Source: Fimbriimonadaceae bacterium
GTDB taxonomy: Bacteria > Armatimonadota > Fimbriimonadia > Fimbriimonadales > Fimbriimonadaceae
Direction: 5' to 3'
NCBI GenBank assembly: GCA_022843485.1
Contig: JALHNM010000001.1
Location: 124,001 to 188,000 of the forward strand
Length of the DNA: 64,000 nt
Both the position numbers and the translations under genes were made by a program. Positions 41,025-48,454 of the stretch are shown piece by piece. The notes beneath the pieces were generated by a model that saw only the letters and a program-made list of their open reading frames with translations, was not told the DNA's origin and searched no databases. Every line of letters begins with the position of its first letter. Position 1 is the first letter of the stretch.

Positions 41025-42094
41025 GTCACCGGGAGCTCGGTCAGGCGTCGGCGATTGGCGAACCGGCCCGTGTGCTGCCCGGCGAGTTGGCCACAGGCGG
41101 CGGCGATGTCGTGGCCGCGCTCGACGCGCTCGGTGACGTTCGTGCCCTTCGCCTCGAGCACCCTGCGGAACGCGTTGACCCGTTCCCGAGTCGGCCGTCG
41201 GAAACCAGCCCCGGTGTCGACCCAGTTGAACGGGATGAGGTTGACGACGCAAGGCAGGCCCTTGAGAAGTTTGGCGAGCAGCTCGGCTTGATCGGGGGTG
41301 TCGTTCACCTCGTCGATCAGGAGCACTTCGAACGTGACTTTGCGCCCCGTCTTCTGCTGGTAGACCCGCATCGCCCGGACCACCTCGGCGACGGGCCACT
41401 TGTGGTTGACGGGCATGAGGCGGGAGCGGACCTCGTCGATCGGGGAGTGGAGCGAGAGCGCGAGGTGGATCGGAAGGCGCTCTTCGGCAAGCGCAAGGAT
41501 CTGGGGCACGAGGCCGACGGTCGAGACGGTGAGGTGGCGATAGCTCAGCCCGACCTCCTCGTGCAGGAGCCGCAAGGAACGGACGACGGCGTCGAAGTTG
41601 AGGAGCGGCTCGCCCATCCCCATGAAGACGACGTGGCTGACGCGGCGGGGGCTGATCGACTGGAGCAGCAGGTACTGACTGACGATCTCTCCGGTCGTGA
41701 GGTTGCGGTCGAACCCGCCGAGACCGGTCGCACAGAACGTGCAGCCCATCGGGCAGCCGACCTGGCTCGAGATGCAGCAGCTCACCCGGTCCTCGTACGG
41801 CAGGAGCACGCACTCGTAGACTTGGCCGTCGCCGTTGTGGACGAGGAGCTTGTCCACCCCGTCTTTGGACGTCCGGCGGTCGGCCAGGGTCAGCGGCGAC
41901 ACCCGGTAGCCCTCGTCCAGTCGGGCGCGGAGGTCGGTCGGGAGGTCGCGCATGGCGTCGAACCCTTGGGCCGCCTTGGCGTAGACCCACCGCGCGATTT
42001 GGCGCCCACGGAAGGCGGGTTGGCCGAGATCCGCCGCCACCGCCTCGAGCTCGGTGGTGCCCATCCCGGTCAGGACCGTCCGGGGGTCGCTCAC
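41021..42094 (-). CDS. rlmN: 23S rRNA (adenine-C2) methyltransferase RlmN
   Basis: A 357-residue radical-SAM enzyme that methylates A2503 of 23S rRNA and A37 of some tRNAs. The cluster motif is GCPMGCTFCATGLGGFDRNL (CxxxCxxC). Other family marks are VVFMGMGEPLLNFDAVVRSL, VSTVGLVPQILALAEE, and the LALSLHSPIDEVRSRLMPVN stretch. A C-terminal Cys in the RGHDIAAACGQLAGQH segment acts as the methyl-carrying residue. GTG 42094 is chosen: on the minus strand CCGGTACACT ends 6 nt upstream, and the first family residues follow. It leads the lpt operon and is translationally coupled to lptC. Confidence 0.95.
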   Translation of the reverse strand: MSDPRTVLTGMGTTELEAVAADLGQPAFRGRQIARWVYAKAAQGFDAMRDLPTDLRARLDEGYRVSPLTLADRRTSKDGVDKLLVHNGDGQVYECVLLPYEDRVSCCISSQVGCPMGCTFCATGLGGFDRNLTTGEIVSQYLLLQSISPRRVSHVVFMGMGEPLLNFDAVVRSLRLLHEEVGLSYRHLTVSTVGLVPQILALAEERLPIHLALSLHSPIDEVRSRLMPVNHKWPVAEVVRAMRVYQQKTGRKVTFEVLLIDEVNDTPDQAELLAKLLKGLPCVVNLIPFNWVDTGAGFRRPTRERVNAFRRVLEAKGTNVTERVERGHDIAAACGQLAGQHTGRFANRRRLTELPVT

Positions 42095-42100
42095 GGCCCG

Positions 42101-42106
42101 AGTGTA
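42101..42106 (-). promoter_or_regulatory. -10 element of a leaderless promoter (rlmN-lpt operon)
   Basis: Minus-strand CCGGTACACT ends 6 nt before GTG 42094. It would drive the whole rlmN-lptC-A-B-F-DUF3084-ruvX transcript. Confidence 0.55.
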
Positions 42107-42162
42107 CCGGCCCGGACTCTGCACCCTCGGGGGCGGCGCGAACGTAACCCACATTGGAGACC

Positions 42163-43125
42163 ATGGCGAACGACATCGTGTTCGAGCCCCCGAACCATTC
42201 GAGGCCCCCGGCCTCGCGATCCCAGGCCCCCGGGACCGCGTCGACCTTCCCGAACCCGGTCCAACCGCTGATCGGCCTTGCCGGGGTCGGGATCGCGATC
42301 GGGGTCTTCGGGCCGGGCCTGCCCGCGGTGGGGGCCGCGGTCGGCTTGGCAGCGACGATGGTCGGGGGCTGGCTCCTGGCGTCCGCGGTCCGACTGGCGG
42401 CGCAGTGGGAGAAGGCGCTCGTGTTCCGGCTCGGACGGTTCGCAGGGACCCGGGGCCCGGGACTGTTCCTCGTGATCCCGGTCATCGACACCGTGCGGAC
42501 GGTCGATACCCGGATCGTCACGATCGACATCCCCCACCGACAAGCGATCACGAAGGACAACGTCCCCGTGCGGGTCGACGGGGTCATCTTCATGCGGGTC
42601 GACGACCCCTCGGCGGCCGTGATCCGGGTTCAGAACTACGTGAGCGCCGTCCTCGAATACGCCCAGACCGCCCTACGCGACATCGTGGGCGCGATGACCC
42701 TCGACCAGATCCTTGCCGACCGCGAGCTTCTGGGCCGACGGGTCGAGGAGATGGTGGAGACGGAGATCGCAGGCTGGGGGCTCGACGTGGCCGCGATCAG
42801 GATCCAGGACATCGAACTCCCCGAGGACCTCAAGCGGGTGATGGCCCGTCAGGCGTCGGCCGAGCGCGAGAAAAGGGCCACGATCACGAAGGCGGAGGGC
42901 GACCGAGAGGCGGCCGAGAACCTAGCCGCTGCCGCCCAGCTGATGGCGACCTCGCCCGGGGCTCTCCAGTTACGGACGCTCCAGACGATCGACGGGCTCG
43001 GCCCGAACGCGGCGAACACGGTCGTCCTCGCCTTGCCGCTCGAGCTCACGCAGGCCCTTGGGTCCGTGCCGAAAATCGCAGAGGCCCTCACCCCGAAGCC
43101 CCCTTCGCCCAACCCCGAGGGGTAG
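42163..43125 (+). CDS. SPFH/Band 7 (stomatin-like, slipin) protein
   Basis: A 320-residue stomatin/prohibitin-family protein. A hydrophobic hairpin (about 38-72: PLIGLAGVGIAIGVFG, VGLAATMVGGWLLASAV) anchors it to the inner membrane. The SPFH domain follows: EKALVFRLGRFAGTRGPGLF, TVDTRIVTIDIPHRQAITKD, and LREIVGAMTLD-like LRDIVGAMTLDQILADRELL. An Ala/Glu-rich coiled coil (QASAEREKRATITKAEGDRE) completes the family pattern. Slipins form ring or cage oligomers that scaffold membranes and regulate proteases; a NfeD partner is usual but none is adjacent. ATG 42163 has GGAG 7 nt upstream. Confidence 0.93.
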   Translation: MANDIVFEPPNHSRPPASRSQAPGTASTFPNPVQPLIGLAGVGIAIGVFGPGLPAVGAAVGLAATMVGGWLLASAVRLAAQWEKALVFRLGRFAGTRGPGLFLVIPVIDTVRTVDTRIVTIDIPHRQAITKDNVPVRVDGVIFMRVDDPSAAVIRVQNYVSAVLEYAQTALRDIVGAMTLDQILADRELLGRRVEEMVETEIAGWGLDVAAIRIQDIELPEDLKRVMARQASAEREKRATITKAEGDREAAENLAAAAQLMATSPGALQLRTLQTIDGLGPNAANTVVLALPLELTQALGSVPKIAEALTPKPPSPNPEG

Positions 43126-43126
43126 G

Positions 43127-43132
43127 TAGTCT
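43127..43132 (+). promoter_or_regulatory. -10 element of a leaderless promoter (43139 gene)
   Basis: TAGGTAGTCT ends 6 nt before GTG 43139; the hexamer starts 2 bp after the previous stop. Confidence 0.5.
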
Positions 43133-43138
43133 TCTCGC

Positions 43139-43477
43139 GTGGACTGTTACGAGATCTGGGTGGACCTCCTCCCCGGCGTGGGCGACTTGGAGTTCGTGGA
43201 CGCGGTCCACGGCTGGCTGGGCCACCTGAAGGGCCGGGGTGAGATCGCGGGCTTTCGCGTCAAGCGTCGGAAGTTCGGGTTTGGGCCGACGGGGATGGGC
43301 GAATGGTTCATCTCCATCGAGTTCGATAACCTCGCCCAGATGGACGCGGCGTTCATGGAGGCTGCGACCCGACGGCCCGACGTCGAGGCCCTCCACGCCG
43401 CGGTCTATAGCAAGGTCACGAACTACAAGTCCGGGCTCTACCGCGATTTCCCGGACGCGGTGCGGATCGGTCGGTAG
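43139..43477 (+). CDS. DUF6614-like small alpha/beta protein
   Basis: A 112-residue cytoplasmic protein. It begins MDCYEIWVDLLPGVGDLEFV and shows GFRVKRRKFGFGPTGMGEWF, FISIEFDNLAQMDAAFMEAA and NYKSGLYRDFPDAVR. The order of two beta-alpha-beta halves suggests a dimeric alpha/beta barrel. I recall this pattern from the DUF6614 family, for which no function is known; the name is from memory and unverified. The next gene, a flavoprotein, starts 2 nt after its stop, so they are likely cotranscribed. Confidence 0.75.
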   Translation: MDCYEIWVDLLPGVGDLEFVDAVHGWLGHLKGRGEIAGFRVKRRKFGFGPTGMGEWFISIEFDNLAQMDAAFMEAATRRPDVEALHAAVYSKVTNYKSGLYRDFPDAVRIGR

Positions 43478-43479
43478 CC

Positions 43480-45006
43480 TTGCGCTGCGACGTCCTCATC
43501 GTCGGTGGCGGCACGGGGGGCTCGGCGGCCGCGCTCGCGTTGGCCGGCCGGGGGTTCTCGGTCGTCCTTACGGAGGAGACCTCTTGGGTGGGCGGCCAGT
43601 TCACGTCGCAGGCCGTGCCCCCGGACGAGCACCGGTGGGTCGAGTCCTTCGGTCGGACCCGTCGGTACGCCGAGCTGCGCCGCCGGGTGCGGGAGCGATA
43701 CGCCAGGTCCGGTGCGGTGCGGCCCGGGATCGACCTCGCGACGCTAAACCCCGGCGGGGGTTGGGTAAGCCGGCTTTGCGCCCTCCCCTCCGACTGGCTC
43801 GCCGCACTGGGGGAGATGGGGCTCCCTGGGCGGGGGATCGACGTCCGGTTGCGAACTGTCGCCGTCGAAGCTGTGGTCCATGAGGACCGAGTCGTAGCTG
43901 TCCGGTTGCTCTCCCACGACACCGGCCGAGAGGAGTGGGTGGAGCCCCGATTGGTCCTCGAGTCCACAGAGACGGGGGAGGTGCTTGCCCTGGCGGGCGC
44001 GGAGTATCGGCTGGGAGCGGAGTCGCGGTCCGAAACGGGCGAGCCCCACGCCATCGACGGGCCCGGGGAGGTCGAGAACGTGCAGTCGTTCACCTGGTGC
44101 GCGCTGGTGAGCCACGACCCGGTTGGCGACCATACGATCCCCGAGCCCGCCGACTACCGGTTCTGGCGCGACTACCAGCCACTGCATTGGCCCGGCCCGT
44201 TGCTGAGCCTGAGCTACCTTCACGCGTTGTCGGGCGAGGCGCGGACGCTCCCGTTGTTCGGGCCGGAGCCGTTGAGTTGGTTCGATTACCGGAAGGTCGT
44301 GTCGGCTGACGTTCTTGTCGGGCCGATCGAGGAGGCGACGGTCGTCAACTGGCCGCAGAACGACTATGCTCTCGGGCGAGTCGTCGGGGTGGACGCCGAA
44401 TCGGCAGCCCGACGGCTGGAGTCGGCGCGGCAGTTGACGCTGAGTCTTGTGTACTGGCTCCAGACCGAGTGCGGCGCACCCGGGTTGCGGTTGCGGCCCG
44501 ACCTTGCCGGGACCGCAGACGGCCTGGCGATGGCCCCCTACCACCGGGAGGGGAGGCGGATGGAGGCGGTCAGCCTTCTTCGCGAGCAGGACGTCGCCCG
44601 GGCCCTCAACCCCGGGCGCGGCCGCGCACCCCAGAGGGCCGACAGCGTGGCGGTGGGCTGGTACCCGATCGACGTTCACCCCTCAGCGAACGGGGCGCCG
44701 ACCTTCGACCTCGAGACCCTCCCCTTCCAGATCCCGGCGGGGTGTCTCGTGCCGGTGCGGTTGCGAAACCTGATCGGGGCCGGGAAGGCAATCGGTGTCA
44801 CCCACGTGACGAACGGCTGCACGAGGCTCCACCCGGTGGAGTGGGGGGTTGGCGAGGCGGCTGGGCTCATGGCGGCCGTGAGCCTCGAGACAGGGATGGA
44901 GCCGGCCGAGATGGTGGCTGGGGCGGGACTGGCGGGTCTTCAGGGCGCGCTCGAAGCGGAGGGCGCGGAGACGGCTTGGCCAGCGTGGCTGGACGAGGAC
45001 CGCTAG
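43480..45006 (+). CDS. FAD-dependent oxidoreductase (PF12831-type)
   Basis: A 508-residue flavoprotein. The N-terminus RCDVLIVGGGTGGSAAALAL is an FAD Rossmann motif, followed by WVGGQFTSQAVPPDEHRWVE, which carries the GGQ and aromatic residues of the FAD_oxidored family. GVTHVTNGCTRLHPVEWGVG and EAAGLMAAVSLE form the C-terminal FAD-binding part. Similar proteins occur beside sugar or glycan genes, but the substrate is unknown. TTG 43480 is the start: no other codon fits, since the upstream gene ends 2 nt before and the Rossmann strand begins at residue 3. The stop overlaps that of lpxC tail-to-tail (45003-45006). Confidence 0.82.
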   Translation: MRCDVLIVGGGTGGSAAALALAGRGFSVVLTEETSWVGGQFTSQAVPPDEHRWVESFGRTRRYAELRRRVRERYARSGAVRPGIDLATLNPGGGWVSRLCALPSDWLAALGEMGLPGRGIDVRLRTVAVEAVVHEDRVVAVRLLSHDTGREEWVEPRLVLESTETGEVLALAGAEYRLGAESRSETGEPHAIDGPGEVENVQSFTWCALVSHDPVGDHTIPEPADYRFWRDYQPLHWPGPLLSLSYLHALSGEARTLPLFGPEPLSWFDYRKVVSADVLVGPIEEATVVNWPQNDYALGRVVGVDAESAARRLESARQLTLSLVYWLQTECGAPGLRLRPDLAGTADGLAMAPYHREGRRMEAVSLLREQDVARALNPGRGRAPQRADSVAVGWYPIDVHPSANGAPTFDLETLPFQIPAGCLVPVRLRNLIGAGKAIGVTHVTNGCTRLHPVEWGVGEAAGLMAAVSLETGMEPAEMVAGAGLAGLQGALEAEGAETAWPAWLDEDR

Positions 45007-45815
45007 ACCCTTTCGATTCGGGCGTGCTGGGCCAGCCGGGCGGCGGCAGCGACGTTCGTCCGATGGCCGGAACGCTCGGCGACGACGCTGAGCAGGGTCG
45101 GCGGGACACCGGCGAGAGAGAGGTCCCCGATCAAGTCGAGCAGCTTATGCCGAGCCGGTTCGTTATCGAACCGTGGCGTGTTCTTATACTCATCTTTCCC
45201 AAGGATGAGGGCCGACTCGAGGTCGAGCCCGAGGCCGAGGCCGGCCGCGCGAAGGGCATCGACGTCTTCTTCGTTGGCGAACGTCCGGGCGGGGGCGATG
45301 TGTTCGCGATAGGTTGCTTGACTTATGGTTACTTCTATCGATTGGGCGCCCGGCCATCGTGGGCTCGCATCGTAGGTGTACCGCCACTCTCCCGAGCCTT
45401 GGGCAATCGCCACGCGAACCGGATCCTCGACGAAGAACACCCGCTCGAAGAGGCTGACGGTCGCCCGCCCAACCTCTTGCAGCCCCGCCGCGATAATGGC
45501 TTCGGCGAACGGACGGCTCGATCCGTCCAGGGCTGGTACTTCGGGATAGCTCAGAACAACTTCCGCGTCCGTGACTCCGACACCGGCGAACGCGCTGAGC
45601 AGGTGTTCGACGGTCGAGACGGCGCCGAGCCGGGTGCATCGGGTGGTGTCGGTAACTTCCTCAGGCTTGGCTTGGACAGAGTGCTTCCCTGCCGAGAACC
45701 ACACACCCCTGCGCCCAGGTTCGATCCGGACTTGGACGGGCTCTCCGGAGTGAAGTCCGAACCCTTCGAAGTCTATCGGGTGGGCAACCGTGCGCCTCAC
45801 GAACTCAACCGTCAC
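45003..45815 (-). CDS. lpxC: UDP-3-O-acyl-N-acetylglucosamine deacetylase
   Basis: A 270-residue LpxC, the committed zinc deacetylase of lipid A synthesis. Zinc ligands lie in TVEHLLSAFAGVGV (His71) and PARHKLLDLIGDLSLAGVP (His and Asp); the catalytic loop ARTFANEEDVDALRA and PALDGSSRPFAEAI match family positions. It is about 30 residues shorter than E. coli LpxC (305). Its first codon (GTG 45815) lies inside the end of lpxD, overlapping by 11 bp. It is last in the tamB-bamA-skp-lipoprotein-lpxD-lpxC cluster. Presence of lpxC and lpxD implies a lipid A outer membrane. Confidence 0.94.
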   Translation of the reverse strand: MTVEFVRRTVAHPIDFEGFGLHSGEPVQVRIEPGRRGVWFSAGKHSVQAKPEEVTDTTRCTRLGAVSTVEHLLSAFAGVGVTDAEVVLSYPEVPALDGSSRPFAEAIIAAGLQEVGRATVSLFERVFFVEDPVRVAIAQGSGEWRYTYDASPRWPGAQSIEVTISQATYREHIAPARTFANEEDVDALRAAGLGLGLDLESALILGKDEYKNTPRFDNEPARHKLLDLIGDLSLAGVPPTLLSVVAERSGHRTNVAAAARLAQHARIERV

Positions 45816-46845
45816 CCTGCAGCCTCCTCAGCTCGGTCTCGAGCACTTTCACCCGGTCATAGAGTTCAGGGAGCTTGCGCTGCAAGACCATGATGCGGCG
45901 GGCCCGCCCGACCGGGTCGGCTGGCATCCCTGAGTACGCCCCGGGCTCGTCGATTGTGCCCGTGACTCCCGTTCGGCCGGCGAGGATCACGTCGTCTGGA
46001 ATGGACACGTGATCGGCCACTCCTGCTTGGCCACCGATCGTCACCCGAGATCCGATCTTGACCGAGCCGGACACGCCGACCAAGGCAGCCATAACGGTAT
46101 GTGACCCGACGTTCGCGTTATGGCCGATATGAATCAGGTTGTCGAGCTTCACGCCTTCACCGATCACGCTTGCGCCGCAGGTCGCCCGGTCGATGCAGGC
46201 ATTAGCCCCGATCTCGCAGTCGTCACCGATGACGAGTCTACCGACTTGAGGGATCTTCCTTTGGGCTAATCCGTCCCACTGGAAACCGAACCCGTCGGCC
46301 CCCAAGACTGCTCCGCTGTGGATGAGCACTCTCTTTCCAATGCTCACCCCTTCATAGAGCGTAACGTGCGCCCTCAGTACCGAACGCTCCCCGATAGCAC
46401 ACCCATCGCCGATCGCACAATGACTCTCGACGATGACGTTCGCACTGACAACGGCTCCTTCACCGAGGACGGTGTAAGGGCCGATCGATGCTGTAGGATC
46501 GACGGTGGCCGAAGGGTGAACAATGGTCGTGGGGTGGACTCCCGGCCTCGACCGTAGTGGCCTCGAGAAGAGTTGAAGAACCGTAAAGAACGCAACCCTT
46601 GGCCTATCGACTTCCACCGTCGGTCTTTCGAGAGGCCCGGTGCCGATCGGAACAATGATCGCGGCGACATCGGTGCCTAACGCTTGCTCCAGATAGCGCC
46701 CGTTCTCGGCGAAGGTGATGCCCAGCTCCCCTCCAGCGTCTGCAGGGACTGGTTCGGCGATTTCGACGCCAGCGTTGCCGAACACTCTTCCGCCGATTCG
46801 GTCTGCGATCGAGCCTAGCGTCCAGATCTGAAGGTCGTTTGCCAT
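45805..46845 (-). CDS. lpxD: UDP-3-O-(3-hydroxyacyl)glucosamine N-acyltransferase
   Basis: A 346-residue LpxD, which adds the N-linked acyl chain in lipid A synthesis. The N-terminal uridine-binding domain (residues 1-100: WTLGSIADRIGGRVFGNAGV) is followed by hexapeptide repeats forming a left-handed beta-helix (IGDGCAIGERSVLRAHVTLY, and on). The catalytic His lies in LDNLIHIGHNANVGSHTVMA. A C-terminal helix (RIMVLQRKLPELYDRVKVLE) is the usual ACP-binding extension. The start ATG overlaps the lipoprotein gene by 31 bp, and the stop overlaps lpxC by 11 bp. lpxA and fabZ, often next to these genes, are absent here. Confidence 0.95.
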   Translation of the reverse strand: MANDLQIWTLGSIADRIGGRVFGNAGVEIAEPVPADAGGELGITFAENGRYLEQALGTDVAAIIVPIGTGPLERPTVEVDRPRVAFFTVLQLFSRPLRSRPGVHPTTIVHPSATVDPTASIGPYTVLGEGAVVSANVIVESHCAIGDGCAIGERSVLRAHVTLYEGVSIGKRVLIHSGAVLGADGFGFQWDGLAQRKIPQVGRLVIGDDCEIGANACIDRATCGASVIGEGVKLDNLIHIGHNANVGSHTVMAALVGVSGSVKIGSRVTIGGQAGVADHVSIPDDVILAGRTGVTGTIDEPGAYSGMPADPVGRARRIMVLQRKLPELYDRVKVLETELRRLQGDG

Positions 46846-47807
46846 GTCTCGAACTCCGTCGTAAAGTCAGCACCTTCTCCGCTAACCCGGCTTTCCTCCA
46901 GTCGCGCAAAGAGCGAGGCCCTCTGCTGGGTGCGCCCCTGACTAGACCATCGGACTGTCCTGTTGGAAACCGTGTGGGCCCTTAGCGGTCTTGGGGGCAA
47001 GACTTCAAGAGCTCTCTCCGGAAGGGGCCTGAGTGCCTTGAAGGTGCTGAACGCTCCCGATAACTCAGGGTCTTGTGGCCGAACACGCCTCGACTCCCAC
47101 TCTAACCTCGCCTCTCTCTCCGCCCGTTCGAGGTCGAGGATCCCTTGGGCAAGTACGATCGACCGTTCTTGCCGAAACTGTTGTCGAAGGAACTCGAATC
47201 TCCGAAACACCTCGTCTCGGTAGGCCTTATCGAGTTCACTAATCGTGCGACGCACATCGACCGCCTCAGCCGCGTTGCCCCGTTCCCAGAACCGTTCTCG
47301 GACTGGCTTCCGTGAATCTCGGTTCTGATCCGGAAACCCCGCGAGGAGGCTGAGGCGAACCCACTCAGTGCCCACGGCTAGTGCATGCGCTCGAAAAACT
47401 CCATCGAGTCGCTCGAGCTCGATTCCCTGGTTAAGAGCTAATCGACCTTCAAGGTCCCCCAGCGCCTTTCTGGACTCTGAATCAACTGCTGACCTCTTCG
47501 AAGCCATTAACTCCTCGAGGAACTCACGCTCTGCGATCTCCTGATCCTCCCGGATCTCAGCGTGCGCGCGGCGAACGCCCTCCTCGATGTCTCCGAGGTA
47601 GACGGTTCGCCTCGCCTGCCCTGGGATCGTAACGCCTTCCCTCCACTCCGACACGATGAAGCGGCCAGGCGGAGGGCTCACTAACGGCCGGACAACTTCC
47701 CTTTCACCAACGGACACCCTCAGCGACGAGGGCGCCTCCGGGCTGCAACCGCTAAGGAGCAGGAGCCAAGCGACCCAACCGAACAGCGAACTATCTCTTG
47801 CCGTCAA
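46815..47807 (-). CDS. Lipoprotein of unknown function in the Bam/Lpx cluster
   Basis: A 330-residue predicted lipoprotein. LFGWVAWLLLLSGCSPEAPS supplies a signal with lipobox LSGC. Residues 75-260 are strongly helical and charged (EIREDQEIAEREFLEELMAS, FEFLRQQFRQERSIVLAQGI, ERAEREARLEWESRR), likely coiled coil; the C-terminal 70 residues are Arg-rich. No known family is recognised. It sits between a Skp-like chaperone (17-bp overlap) and lpxD (31-bp overlap), so it is translated with envelope-biogenesis genes and may serve as an additional assembly factor. TTG 47807 is the start used; no stronger codon is present before the signal. Confidence 0.75.
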   Translation of the reverse strand: MTARDSSLFGWVAWLLLLSGCSPEAPSSLRVSVGEREVVRPLVSPPPGRFIVSEWREGVTIPGQARRTVYLGDIEEGVRRAHAEIREDQEIAEREFLEELMASKRSAVDSESRKALGDLEGRLALNQGIELERLDGVFRAHALAVGTEWVRLSLLAGFPDQNRDSRKPVRERFWERGNAAEAVDVRRTISELDKAYRDEVFRRFEFLRQQFRQERSIVLAQGILDLERAEREARLEWESRRVRPQDPELSGAFSTFKALRPLPERALEVLPPRPLRAHTVSNRTVRWSSQGRTQQRASLFARLEESRVSGEGADFTTEFETWQTTFRSGR

Positions 47808-48432
47808 GGGCTTTGGCTACTCGATCCGTAAGGTCGTTCGTCCCGTACAGGGCGGTACGGGGGGCGGCAAAGATCACCGTGTACCCTTCCTTCGCCGCGA
47901 TGTCCTTGAGCAAGTCGTTAGCCCGCTTAGCCGAATCGGCGATCATCTGATCCTTAAGGGCTTGAAGCTCTTGCTGGAACTGCTGGCTCCAGTCCTCGAG
48001 CAGGACTTGGGCATTCTGCGCTCGAGTGTTGTAATCCGTCAGCTTTGCTCGATCCGCCTCGGTCGGGCTGGGTTTCTGATTGAGAGCGTCGAAGTCGCGA
48101 GCAGCGGCGACGACATCCGACTTGACCTTCTCAAGTTCCTGCTTCTCGGCCGCCGTCACGTCCGCCTTAACTGAGAGTTGGCGCAATCGTTGAGCCTGCT
48201 CCGCTGTCACGACCCGGTGGGTCCGGACGAAGTCGAGGACCCCCTGCCGCGCCTTCACCGCCTCATCGAGTGAGTCGGCGTTCTTCTTTCCAAGGTCGCT
48301 CTCGAAGACGACCTTCTCCATATCGACCACCCCGACTTTGTCCTGCGGGCTCTTGAACCCGCCCGCGAGCATCGTGCCCGCAAGGCCCGCCGCCACGATC
48401 CACCCTGCCATTGCTGTCGCTTTCGTACTCAT
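47791..48432 (-). CDS. OmpH/Skp-like periplasmic chaperone
   Basis: A 213-residue Skp-family protein. An uncleaved or cleavable signal (AMAGWIVAAGLAGTMLAGG) is followed by KVGVVDMEKVVFESDLGKKN, the Skp first strand. The rest is a coiled-coil tentacle region (AEKQELEKVKSDVVAAARDF, VLLEDWSQQFQQELQALKDQ) ending in the strand EGYTVIFAAPRTALYGTNDL. It would hold unfolded outer-membrane proteins for BamA, whose gene is 22 bp upstream. ATG 48432 has AGGTGAG just ahead; a longer frame upstream lies inside bamA and is rejected. Confidence 0.9.
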   Translation of the reverse strand: MSTKATAMAGWIVAAGLAGTMLAGGFKSPQDKVGVVDMEKVVFESDLGKKNADSLDEAVKARQGVLDFVRTHRVVTAEQAQRLRQLSVKADVTAAEKQELEKVKSDVVAAARDFDALNQKPSPTEADRAKLTDYNTRAQNAQVLLEDWSQQFQQELQALKDQMIADSAKRANDLLKDIAAKEGYTVIFAAPRTALYGTNDLTDRVAKALDGKR

Positions 48433-48454
48433 GTTCTCACCTGTTCCGTCGCGT

